A stretch of 41,016 nucleotides of DNA from Myxococcales bacterium. Lineage in GTDB: Bacteria > Myxococcota_A > Polyangia > Polyangiales > Houyiibacteriaceae. Of the stretch, positions 17,169 through 25,004 are shown piece by piece. The position numbers and the translations under genes are program-made. The first letter of the stretch is position 1, and each line of letters begins with the position of its first letter. Location: contig JAHEEE010000034.1 in NCBI GenBank assembly GCA_024640845.1, forward strand, positions 1 to 41,016, given 5' to 3'. The notes under the pieces are model-generated. The model had not been told where the DNA came from and searched no databases. It was given only the letters and a program-made list of their open reading frames with translations.

Positions 17169-18077
17169 ATGACGGAACCCATCGAAGGTCTTGTCGTCAA
17201 ATCGACTTCCGGCTTCGTCGACGTCGCGATCGAGGGGCAGGTCGTACAGTGCCGCATGCGGGGACGCCTCAAGAACACCCCGCGAACGACCGATATCTGC
17301 GTCATCGGAGACCGGGTGAAGGTCGCATGCCCTGACCCACAGACGCGAGTGGTCGTGGAGGTGCTCCCCCGCAAGACCCGATTCTCGAGACGGCAACCCG
17401 GCCGCGGACCGGAGCGCGAGGATGTGCTCGTAGCGAACCTCGATCAACTCCTCGTGACCTTCTGCTACGGGCAGCCCCCACTGAAGACCCGCTTGCTCGA
17501 CCGCTTCCTCGTCATCGCCGAGCACCAGGGTGTCGAACCGGTCGTCGTCATGAACAAGGCCGACCTCCGAGGTTCTGACGACTCCGGTTGGCAGAGCGCC
17601 TACGAAGCGATCGGCTACCCGGTGCTCGACGTGAGTGCAGCAACCGGCGAGGGCGTCGGGCTGATAACGAGCGTCCTCAGGGACAAGATCTCTGCCTTCG
17701 TCGGGCCGTCCGGCGTGGGGAAGAGCAGTCTGATCAATCTCATCTTGCCAAGCCTGGACCTCAACACGGCAAGCATCAGCGACCACCACGGCAAAGGCCG
17801 GCACACGACGCGCGTCGCGTCGCTCCATCCGTTGCCGGCGGGGGGATTCCTCGCAGACACGCCCGGCATTCGCGAGCTAGCAACGTGGGCGCTCCCCGTG
17901 GAGGATCTGGACCGATGCTTCCCAGAGCTCGACCACTACCGCGGGGACTGCGCGTTTCGGAGCTGCAGCCACACACACGAGCCGCAATGCGCTATCATCG
18001 AGGCCGTGAACGCCGGGGGCATCGACCCGGAGCGGTACGAAAGCTACGTCCGACTTCGAGAAGAGTCGCTCGCTTAG
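17169..18077 (+). CDS. rsgA: Ribosome small-subunit-dependent GTPase A
   Basis: A 302-residue circularly permuted GTPase that assists late 30S subunit maturation. An N-terminal OB-fold domain (residues 1-75) is followed by the permuted G motifs: NKAD (G4), SAATGEG (G5), the P-loop GPSGVGKSSLIN (G1), a Thr-rich switch (GRHTTR) and DTPG (G3). The C-terminal zinc site is visible as CAFRSCSHTHEPQC. It follows the globin gene directly, and its TAG stop overlaps the TAA of the convergent kinase gene by 3 bases within a 4-base overlap. Confidence 0.95.
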   Translation: MTEPIEGLVVKSTSGFVDVAIEGQVVQCRMRGRLKNTPRTTDICVIGDRVKVACPDPQTRVVVEVLPRKTRFSRRQPGRGPEREDVLVANLDQLLVTFCYGQPPLKTRLLDRFLVIAEHQGVEPVVVMNKADLRGSDDSGWQSAYEAIGYPVLDVSAATGEGVGLITSVLRDKISAFVGPSGVGKSSLINLILPSLDLNTASISDHHGKGRHTTRVASLHPLPAGGFLADTPGIRELATWALPVEDLDRCFPELDHYRGDCAFRSCSHTHEPQCAIIEAVNAGGIDPERYESYVRLREESLA

Positions 18078-19990
18078 CGGCCACCGATCAGATCGAAGCG
18101 AGCACTCGCCACGCCGTCCTTCTTGACGTCGACCGTTCGACTGACCTTTTTCCCATCAGGAAGCTCGAAGTCCAAGGTCACACGTCCAAGGGGCGCGTAC
18201 ACCGTTTCGATCGGCGTGCGTCCAAGAAGATCGCCGGCCATGTACACGTCGGCGGGCGGAGTCGTCTCGATCCTCACCCGGCCAAAGGCTCCGGGCTTTG
18301 CGCCGCCTTGCTTGCCTAGCAGCCTGGCGGTGACACCGGCGGTCTCGCCGTGCCCGACCTCGATCCGACTCGACCACGACGCAAAACCGGGCGCCTCGAC
18401 GCGAACGCGATACTGGCCCTGCATCAAACCGGTCAAGGCAACGGGAGACACTCCCTGCTCCTTGCCGTCGAGGTAGACCTTTGCGCCAGGGGGGGATGAA
18501 GCAACGAGGATCCGCGCGCCGTGCTCGCGAAGCAATGGGTTCTCGTCCACAGCCACCTCGGGAGGTCCCTTGTCTTCGAAGATGCCGCCAACGTCGTTGA
18601 CGATGTCCTTGACCACATCGGTCCGCTCGTAGGCCACCGCGAGCCCCCCTAGAAGCACGACCAAAATGAGCGCCAACTGCTTCCATCCAAAGCGCGAGGG
18701 GCTGGTCGACCCTACGGATCGTCGCGGGGCGGCCCGCTTGGGAATGTCCTTTGGCGGGTCTTGTGTGGGGCCGTGGCTCAGCGCGGGCCCCGTCGTGTTG
18801 TTCGCCGGTGGGGGCAGTGGTGCAACGACCGGTGCGTCCAGAAGGTGCCCAAGGTCCATGTCGAGCCCGCTGCCATCGACTTCGAGCTCGCGAATCGCGC
18901 CCGGAACCTGAGACACGTACGACTTCGAAGAAGAAGCTGACGAGGAAGAGTCGTTCGCGTGGTGCATGTCGAGCGTGATCGACGCGCCGAACGGCACCGT
19001 GTCGACACGCGGGCCGCGCGTGAACTCCTCCGGGAAAACCTTCTTGACGAAGTCGGCGACCTCCCGCTGCTTTCCCAGCATGTCGTTTTCTTTGGCGAAC
19101 CGCTCGAGCTCGTTCGCGAACTCGGCGGCGGATTCGAATCGGTCGGTCGCTTCCTTGGCGAGCGCCTTCTGGAGGATCTTGTCGAGGTCGTCGGACACGT
19201 CCGGCAGCCGCTCCTTGAGCGAAGGCACAGGGTCCATGATGACGGCTCGCATCGTGGCGGCCTCAGTCTTGCGGCGGTAGAGCGAGCGGCCCGTTATCGT
19301 CTCGAAAATGCAGACGCCAAGGGCGAAGATGTCCAGCCGATGATCGGCCTGTCCGGCGGTGCACTGCTCGGGCGCCATGTACGCGAACTTCCCCTTCACC
19401 ACGCCTGCCTGCGTCTTGTGCGCTCGATGGTCCGCCTTGGCGATGCCGAAGTCGAGCAACTTCACCGCCCCGTTGTAGGCGATCATGATGTTGTGAGGCG
19501 AGACGTCGCGGTGGATGATGTTGAACGGCTCTCCATGCTCGTCGTTTGCGATGTGCGCGTAGTGAAGCGCTCTCGCGACCTCTATGCCGATGCGGAGCGC
19601 GATTGGCAGGCCCACTCCACCCGACTTGCGCGCTTTGCGGATGAGGCGACCGAGCGGCATTCCATTGATCCACTCCATGACGATGAAGTGTGAGCCTTCG
19701 TCGGCACCAAACTGGTGGAACTGACATATGTTCGGATGCTTGAGCTGCATTCCGATCTTCGCTTCGTCCAGGAACATTTGCACGAAGTCTGAGTCCTGCT
19801 CGAAGTGAGGAAGGATGCGCTTGAGCACCAAGAATCGATGATCACCATCGGTATTGGAGTGACGTGCGAGAAGAATCTCGGCCATGCCTCCAAGCGCCAA
19901 GCGACCGAGAACGTCGTAACCCGCAAACTTCCCTAGAACTGGAAGATCGACCGGCGGTGTTGGCATCTGACTGGCTGCGGATTCGGTCAC
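18074..19990 (-). CDS. Membrane-anchored Ser/Thr protein kinase with C-terminal PEGA domains
   Basis: A 638-residue Hanks-type kinase. The cytoplasmic kinase domain spans about residues 20-300: glycine loop GRLALGGMAEI, the ATP-binding Lys in VLKRIL, catalytic HRDVSPHNI, DFGIAK and APEQ. All key residues are present, so it should be active. A Ser-rich and Pro-rich linker follows, then one membrane helix (LALILVVLLGGLAVAY, near residue 455). The outer part has two PEGA repeats, each with SPPGA or TPPAD followed by a G-x-P(I/V) strand, proposed to bind surface ligands. The GTG at 19988-19990 is chosen for its GGGGGAAGA context; ATG at 19966 is an alternative. Such kinases are abundant in Myxococcota. 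The partner is unknown. Confidence 0.92.
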   Translation of the reverse strand: MTESAASQMPTPPVDLPVLGKFAGYDVLGRLALGGMAEILLARHSNTDGDHRFLVLKRILPHFEQDSDFVQMFLDEAKIGMQLKHPNICQFHQFGADEGSHFIVMEWINGMPLGRLIRKARKSGGVGLPIALRIGIEVARALHYAHIANDEHGEPFNIIHRDVSPHNIMIAYNGAVKLLDFGIAKADHRAHKTQAGVVKGKFAYMAPEQCTAGQADHRLDIFALGVCIFETITGRSLYRRKTEAATMRAVIMDPVPSLKERLPDVSDDLDKILQKALAKEATDRFESAAEFANELERFAKENDMLGKQREVADFVKKVFPEEFTRGPRVDTVPFGASITLDMHHANDSSSSASSSKSYVSQVPGAIRELEVDGSGLDMDLGHLLDAPVVAPLPPPANNTTGPALSHGPTQDPPKDIPKRAAPRRSVGSTSPSRFGWKQLALILVVLLGGLAVAYERTDVVKDIVNDVGGIFEDKGPPEVAVDENPLLREHGARILVASSPPGAKVYLDGKEQGVSPVALTGLMQGQYRVRVEAPGFASWSSRIEVGHGETAGVTARLLGKQGGAKPGAFGRVRIETTPPADVYMAGDLLGRTPIETVYAPLGRVTLDFELPDGKKVSRTVDVKKDGVASARFDLIGGR

Positions 19991-20160
19991 TCTTCCCCCG
20001 GACACCTTCCAACTCGACTGGCGCCCCGGCTCTCGCCATGCGTCAGTTGACAATTCCCCCCAATGGAACGTGTCACAGCACACAGCATAGCGGCTCGATC
20101 CAGGGACCGCCTACTTCGCGAACCGAAAAACGCAGCCCGATCAGCGACTTGTACGGTTTT

Positions 20161-21339
20161 TCACAAAATTCGCTCCAAGTGCTGCAACTCGCGGCACATG
20201 TTCTTCTGATGCGCTTCGAGGGTCCCTCCCCCGATTTCTAGCAGCTTTGCATCACGCCAGAGCCGTTCGACAGCGTACTCGGCGACATAGCCGTAGCCGC
20301 CAAGCACCTGAATCGCACGATCCGCGATGTCCTTGCCCATGGTCGAGGTGAACAGCTTCACCCCGTCCGAGTCGAGACGATGGCCGGGCTCGTCGAGCTT
20401 CATGGAGGATGCCGTGTAGTACGTGTATGCGCGGCCCGCCATGAACTCCGCGTACGACTGGCTGATGTAGCGCTGGATCTGGCCGAAGTCGCGAAGCGGT
20501 TTGCCAAACGAGGTGCGCTCGCTTGCGTAGCGATTCATGACCTCGATCGACCGCCGCGCAATTCCGAGGCTCATCGCGGCAAGCGCGACGCGCTCGATCT
20601 CGAGGTTGCGCATCATGCAGATCGTGGCGGCGCCTTCCGACCCAACCAAGTTCTCGGCGGGAACCTCGCAATCTTCGAAGACCAGCTCTGCGGTCGTCGA
20701 GGCGCGCATCCCGAGCTTGCCTTTGATCTTCTGGCCGAGACTAAAGCCGGGGAACCCCTTTTCGACGATGAACATCGAAAGTTGATTGCGCGGCTGACCG
20801 TCGAGGCGCGCGTAGACGAGAAAAGTGTCACCGAGCTCGGTATCGCTGACCGCGCCGTTCGTGATCCACATTTTCGCGCCGTTGAGCACATAGCGATCAC
20901 TCCTCTTCGCCGCAGTCGTTTGCATGCCGAGCACATCGGTCCCAGCACCAGGCTCGGTCATGCACATACCGCACACTTTCTTTCCTGTGCACGCATCGGG
21001 CAGATACTTGCTTCGCTGCGCGTCGCTGCCGTTCACCTGCAGGTTGTTTGCGAACAGCATGGAATGGGCGAGGTATGCGAGGGCAAATCCGGGGTCGGCC
21101 GCGGAGAGCTCCTCGTGCGCGATTACCGCGGCAAGCGGATCGAGCCCGGAGCCGCCGAAGCGCTCATCCACCGTGATGCCAAGAAGCCCGAGCTCTCCGA
21201 GCTGGCGGAACAGCTCGATGTTGAATCGTTCCGCGTGGTCGAACGACTCCGCTTGTGGGTCGACTTCGCGCTCGGTGAAGGAACGGACGAGCTCTCGAAG
21301 GGCGCGATGCTCGGACGTGGGATTGAAGAGATCAGTCAC
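20161..21339 (-). CDS. Acyl-CoA dehydrogenase (isovaleryl-CoA dehydrogenase-like)
   Basis: A 392-residue FAD-dependent enzyme that introduces the alpha-beta double bond in acyl-CoA. Family landmarks: CMTEPGAGTDV near residue 128 and KMWITNG (flavin contact), FGKPLRDFGQIQ, and GGYGYVAEYAVERLWRDAKLLEIGGGT at the C-terminus. In straight-chain enzymes the catalytic Glu precedes GT in that last motif; here the position is Gly (IGGGT), and a Glu is present instead in LEIERVALA, as in isovaleryl-CoA dehydrogenase, so a branched-chain substrate is plausible. It starts with GTG and follows the TetR gene by 46 bases on the same strand, suggesting a regulator-enzyme operon. Confidence 0.92.
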   Translation of the reverse strand: MTDLFNPTSEHRALRELVRSFTEREVDPQAESFDHAERFNIELFRQLGELGLLGITVDERFGGSGLDPLAAVIAHEELSAADPGFALAYLAHSMLFANNLQVNGSDAQRSKYLPDACTGKKVCGMCMTEPGAGTDVLGMQTTAAKRSDRYVLNGAKMWITNGAVSDTELGDTFLVYARLDGQPRNQLSMFIVEKGFPGFSLGQKIKGKLGMRASTTAELVFEDCEVPAENLVGSEGAATICMMRNLEIERVALAAMSLGIARRSIEVMNRYASERTSFGKPLRDFGQIQRYISQSYAEFMAGRAYTYYTASSMKLDEPGHRLDSDGVKLFTSTMGKDIADRAIQVLGGYGYVAEYAVERLWRDAKLLEIGGGTLEAHQKNMCRELQHLERIL

Positions 21340-21385
21340 AAGGCGGACCTAACACGCGAGCCCGCCGATCGGAAGCCGACCCTGG

Positions 21386-21991
21386 CTAAGCCGCGTCGGC
21401 GACCGACGAAGTGTTAGCGATACTCGCGGTCATCGCGCGACCGACCGCCGACGTGGCGCGGTCGATGTCCGGGACACGGCCATCGAGATGTGCCTCCGCC
21501 AAGGTGAACACCACACCGACGAGCAGCTCCGCATGCAATGCCGCCTCGTCCGGCGCGATGCCCGGCCGAACCCGAGTGACGATCTCCCTCATGCGACCAC
21601 GAAGGCTCTCCGAGAGCAGCATCCAACGCACGCCGAGTGCGGAGGTTCGATCCCGACGGTTGCCAAGGAACACCTCCGCGACCTTGCGGTCTCGAACCAG
21701 CGTTTGCGTGCACCGAAGGAGAGCCTCCTGCAAGACGTCGGCAGGGCGATCCGTCTCGGCAGAGGCGCTGGCCTCGAAGGTCGGGCCAAGCTCCCCAGCA
21801 ACCCATTCCGCCACCTCTTCGAGGGCCTGATCCATGCTTCGGAAGTGCACATAAAACGTCGGCTGCGCCACTCCAGCAAGCTGCGCAACACGTCCTGTGG
21901 TCAGCGCGCTGTGGCCGTGCCGGTGGATCGTTTTGAGAATCGCCTGAAGCAGGCGACGCCGCGTACGTTCCTTGTTGATTTGGCGTGACAT
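21386..21991 (-). CDS. TetR-family transcriptional regulator
   Basis: A 201-residue regulator. The N-terminal DNA-binding domain is clear: KERTRRRLLQAILKTIHRHG, then ALTTGRVAQLAGVAQPTFYVHFRSMDQALEEVAEW (residues 10-65), the standard TetR helix-turn-helix. The C-terminal ligand domain is all-helical and not assignable. The ATG at 21989-21991 is used; the longer upstream frame lacks coding character. It is transcribed with the acyl-CoA dehydrogenase and divergently from the Rieske oxygenase, so both are candidate targets. Other acyl-CoA genes in the window, with palindromes upstream, are further candidates. The ligand is probably an acyl-CoA or related hydrophobic molecule (inference). Confidence 0.9.
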   Translation of the reverse strand: MSRQINKERTRRRLLQAILKTIHRHGHSALTTGRVAQLAGVAQPTFYVHFRSMDQALEEVAEWVAGELGPTFEASASAETDRPADVLQEALLRCTQTLVRDRKVAEVFLGNRRDRTSALGVRWMLLSESLRGRMREIVTRVRPGIAPDEAALHAELLVGVVFTLAEAHLDGRVPDIDRATSAVGRAMTASIANTSSVADAA

Positions 21992-22009
21992 GCGGTGCGT
22001 GTAGCAGTC

Positions 22010-22025
22010 GAAACCACCCGGTTCC
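22010..22025. promoter_or_regulatory. Inverted repeat between tetR and Rieske oxygenase gene
   Basis: GAAACC, 4 bases, GGTTCC: arms match at 5 of 6 positions. It lies 19 bases before the TetR start and 85 bases before the Rieske start, a typical place for autoregulation. Weak evidence on its own. Confidence 0.3.
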
Positions 22026-22110
22026 ATCGAAAGTTGGCTTGCAATCGTGCTATTTACGCAAACGAAAGAAAGGCCGCCGGCTCGAGCGCAGAAATTGCGT
22101 GCCTGTAACC

Positions 22111-23169
22111 ATGACGAAACAACTTCGACAAGAAGCCGATCAGAGTGTGAACGTCGATTTTGCCCCGGGCTGGTATGTCGTCGCGGCGAGTCGCGACCTC
22201 CGCAGCCAACCCAAGCCCGTCGTGTTGAACGGGCTGCCGCTGGTTGTATTTCGTGACTCGGACGAACAAAGTGTCGCGTTGCTCGATCGGTGCGCACACC
22301 GCAATGCGCCTCTCTCTGCGGGGCGCGTGGTCGAAGGCAACATCGAGTGCCATTACCACGGCTGGCAGTTTGACGGCGCAGGCGCGTGCAAGGCCGTACC
22401 CGGCTTGTGCAGCGCGGCGGGTCACTCGGCACGCCGTGTACCGTCGTTCGCTTGTCGGGACTCGCAAGGTTGGATCTGGGTTTATTCGGACCCCGATGTC
22501 GACCCCGGTTCCGATCCTTACGAGATCCCCTACGCGGATCAGCCGGGATACCTCACCATCCGAGAGCAACTGGAAATGCCAGGCCCGCTCGACGCCGTGG
22601 CCGAGAACGCGCTCGACGTACCGCACACCGCGTTCGTGCACGCCGGTCTTTTTCGAAAGAACAAGGATCGCACCCTCATCGAGGTGGTGATCCGAACACT
22701 CGACGGCGGAGTCGAAGCGCAGTTCATCGGAGAGGAGCGACCCAAAGGTCTGATCGGTCGCATCCTCGCGCCGCAGGGGGGCGAGGTCTTGCATTGGGAC
22801 CGCTTTCTTCTCCCGTGCGTCGCACAGGTTGAGTATCGTCTCGGCGAGCGCAGTCACATCATCACGACCGCGGCGCTCACTCCACGAACGCGATACGTGA
22901 CCGATCTATTCGCGACGGTGGCGGTCAAGGTTCCGGTGCCCAACTCCGTCTTGAGGACGGTGTTTAAACCGATCGCGATGCGGATCCTCAAGCAGGACAT
23001 CGAGATCCTTCGGCGGCAAACTCAACAGATCGAGCGCTTTGGTGTCGAGGAGTTTGCGTCGACCGAGATCGATGTCCTCGGGCTACGAATCAAAAAGCTC
23101 CTGCGCGAGGCCGCGGCTGGGAAACGAAGCGCAACGCTCGAAGAGCGCCGTATCAAGATGCTCGTTTGA
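22111..23169 (+). CDS. Rieske non-haem iron oxygenase (alpha subunit)
   Basis: A 352-residue Rieske oxygenase. The [2Fe-2S] site is CAHRNAPLSAG followed by CHYHGW (residues 58-85), the standard C-x-H...C-x2-H. The catalytic mononuclear iron ligands appear in ENALDVPHTAFVH, with two His, and a later Asp in KQDIEILRRQT is the likely third ligand. The whole protein resembles single-component-alpha oxygenases acting on aromatic or steroid-like substrates. No reductase or beta subunit gene is adjacent, so electrons must come from elsewhere. The ATG at 22111 is chosen because coding character and homology begin there. It is divergent from the TetR gene, and the HEAT-repeat gene follows 27 bases downstream. 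Confidence 0.87.
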   Translation: MTKQLRQEADQSVNVDFAPGWYVVAASRDLRSQPKPVVLNGLPLVVFRDSDEQSVALLDRCAHRNAPLSAGRVVEGNIECHYHGWQFDGAGACKAVPGLCSAAGHSARRVPSFACRDSQGWIWVYSDPDVDPGSDPYEIPYADQPGYLTIREQLEMPGPLDAVAENALDVPHTAFVHAGLFRKNKDRTLIEVVIRTLDGGVEAQFIGEERPKGLIGRILAPQGGEVLHWDRFLLPCVAQVEYRLGERSHIITTAALTPRTRYVTDLFATVAVKVPVPNSVLRTVFKPIAMRILKQDIEILRRQTQQIERFGVEEFASTEIDVLGLRIKKLLREAAAGKRSATLEERRIKMLV

Positions 23170-23196
23170 GGTCGATTGGTGTACATTGGTGGCGGG

Positions 23197-24393
23197 ATGG
23201 GGTCAGACACCAACAGCGACTCGACGTATTTGATCAAGAATGCGCCTTCGGATCGCGTCGAGACGAGCCCGAGCGATGCGCCGCTCTCCGATCCCCCGGA
23301 CGGTCGATGGCGAACGTCTGCGCCCCCGCCAGGCGAGAGCCTCGAGTCCAAGTGGTGGCCCGACCGGGATCTCGGAAAAGCGTTCCGGCGCTGGACGAGC
23401 ATCCCCCCGGCACGGGGTGATGCGGCGCGTGCGGTCGCGATCAAGTTCCTGGTCGAGCACCTGAGCGTGTCAGAGCTAACTGCGGTGGGAACCGCGCCAC
23501 GGACGCCCGCACCGGTGGTGGAGCCTCCGGATCTTGCCGCCCGAGTTCGAGAGATGGTCGTCCGTCTCGGCACGCATGGGCCGAACGAGGAGGCGCCCGA
23601 TCTGAGCGCCCTGCTCGCGGTCGGCGGAGATGCGCTGCCCGCGCTCCGCGATCTCTTTCCTGGGAGGCTCTGGTTCAATCGATGGGAGCCACACGTGCAG
23701 CCCCCTCCCGGGCGGAGCATCTCCGGCCTCTGTCGAACCATGGTCGCCTTTGGCGAGCCGGCGGTTCCGTATGTGGTCGAGCTGCTCAAGTCCGAAGACC
23801 CGGAGATCCGGTACTACGCGACGCTGGTCGCAGCCGAGCTCCCGCATCCGCTCCTGGTAGAGCCGCTCGCTGCGACGCTTTTCGACGATGATCAGGGAGT
23901 CTCGCGAAGCGCGCTCTACGCATTCGAAGAGTTCCATGAACAGGACGGGATCGACGAGCTCAAAAAGTCACTCCGTGCGCTTGCTGTCGCTACGGATGCA
24001 GACCAACGCTCGCGCCTGCTCGCGATGCGGGCGCTGGCGGTGCTGCGTGATGTGAAGTGCGTCCAAGCGCTCTTTCCCGCCTTGTCCGAGCGGAGCGTAT
24101 TGGGCGAGGCTGCGTGGCGCGTTCTTCGGATGCTCACCGCGCAAGACTTCGGGACCGATGAACCCTCTTGGCGCGCGTGGTTCGATGCCCATGGCTCGGA
24201 TGCCCGTGTCGAATGGCTGATCGAGAGCTTGGATCACGAAGACCCCGAGATACGAGCCATCGCGAGCCGCGACTTGGTTCGTATCACGGGACACGACTAC
24301 GGGTATCGCGTCAACATGCCGGGTGACGAGCGCCGCGCGATCCGCGAGCGTTTTCGTCTTTGGTGGGCCGGCCGATCCACTGCGAGACTCTAG
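23197..24393 (+). CDS. HEAT-repeat domain protein
   Basis: A 398-residue cytoplasmic-looking protein. The first 60 residues are polar and probably disordered (rich in Ser, Pro and Asp). From about residue 90 the sequence is a chain of helical repeats of the HEAT type, for example AVPYVVELLKSEDPEIRYYATLVAAEL and WLIESLDHEDPEIRAIASRDLV in shortened form; both contain the D(P)EIR(x)A turn. Such proteins serve as scaffolds; no catalytic motif is present. The ATG at 23197 is preceded by GGTGGCGGG. The gene follows the Rieske oxygenase on the same strand and meets the YqeY-like gene tail to tail with 3 bases between stops. Confidence 0.75.
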   Translation: MGSDTNSDSTYLIKNAPSDRVETSPSDAPLSDPPDGRWRTSAPPPGESLESKWWPDRDLGKAFRRWTSIPPARGDAARAVAIKFLVEHLSVSELTAVGTAPRTPAPVVEPPDLAARVREMVVRLGTHGPNEEAPDLSALLAVGGDALPALRDLFPGRLWFNRWEPHVQPPPGRSISGLCRTMVAFGEPAVPYVVELLKSEDPEIRYYATLVAAELPHPLLVEPLAATLFDDDQGVSRSALYAFEEFHEQDGIDELKKSLRALAVATDADQRSRLLAMRALAVLRDVKCVQALFPALSERSVLGEAAWRVLRMLTAQDFGTDEPSWRAWFDAHGSDARVEWLIESLDHEDPEIRAIASRDLVRITGHDYGYRVNMPGDERRAIRERFRLWWAGRSTARL

Positions 24394-24396
24394 CCC

Positions 24397-24816
24397 TCAG
24401 CTCAGCAGCTCGCCCGCAATCGTCGATGCGAGCTTGCCGTCGATCTGACCGGGGTAGCGAGCGCGGACTTCTTTCATCACCTTGCCGAGGTCCTTCTTCG
24501 TCGACGCGCCGACCTCAGTGACGATTGCCGCGATCGCCTCGCTAGCTTCCTCGTCGCTCAGTGGCTTCGGCATATAGCGTTGGATGACCTCGATCTCAGC
24601 CTGTTCCTGGTCGGCGAGGTCTTGGCGCCCGCCTTCCTTGTAGCTCTTGATGCTGTCGCGCCGAGACTTCACCGCGCGGGTCAGTACCTCGAGATCGTCC
24701 GGATCATCGAGCTTCAGGAGCTCGCTCTTGAGCATCCTGAGGGTGTCGCGGGTGACGTTGTCGCGCGCCAGCATGGCCTTTTTGAGGTCAGCGTCGATCT
24801 GTTCGAGGAGTGCCAT
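24397..24816 (-). CDS. GatB/YqeY domain-containing protein
   Basis: A 139-residue protein matching the YqeY family along its whole length: LLEQIDADLKKAMLARDNVTRDTLRMLKSEL at the start (helical hairpin), RRDSIKSYKEGGRQDLADQEQAEI in the middle and STKKDLGKVMKEVRARYPGQIDGKLAS at the end. The family resembles the tRNA-binding tail of GatB, and its exact role is not established. The ATG at 24814-24816 is used, with AGGA 8 bases upstream. The frame extends 19 codons further without similarity. It faces the HEAT gene on the other strand. Confidence 0.9.
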   Translation of the reverse strand: MALLEQIDADLKKAMLARDNVTRDTLRMLKSELLKLDDPDDLEVLTRAVKSRRDSIKSYKEGGRQDLADQEQAEIEVIQRYMPKPLSDEEASEAIAAIVTEVGASTKKDLGKVMKEVRARYPGQIDGKLASTIAGELLS

Positions 24817-24880
24817 GGGGGCATCCTGACAGATCAGTGTGATCCCGGCTAGTTGGCCGGAAACGCGAATCATTTGCGCC

Positions 24881-24979
24881 TTGTAAAGCGATTGTAAATG
24901 CTTGTTTTTGCACGCTTTCAGTTGACTGAAGGCATCTCTCCACCCACATTGGGCGTTCCCGGCGAGTTAACTTGTAAAC
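24881..24979. promoter_or_regulatory. Operator-like cluster upstream of the second beta-oxidation operon
   Basis: TTGTAAA occurs at 24881, 24892 and 24972; the first two are 11 bases apart, one helical turn. TTCAGTTGACTGAA (24917-24930) has 6-bp symmetric arms. GTTAACTTGTAAAC (24966-24979) is a 10-of-14 palindrome ending 25 bases before the ATG. The cluster sits in the 188-base divergent gap with the YqeY-like gene. Which protein binds is unknown. Confidence 0.4.
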
Positions 24980-25004
24980 AGCCGAGGTAGAGAAAGGACG
25001 AAGG

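Noticed and set aside
22054-22857. Long open frame antisense to the Rieske oxygenase (similar long frames lie opposite cysD, cysN and tkt)
   Set aside because: High GC at third codon positions leaves the opposite strand open; the translations are His/Arg-rich with no domain motifs, whereas the sense frames have complete catalytic motifs.
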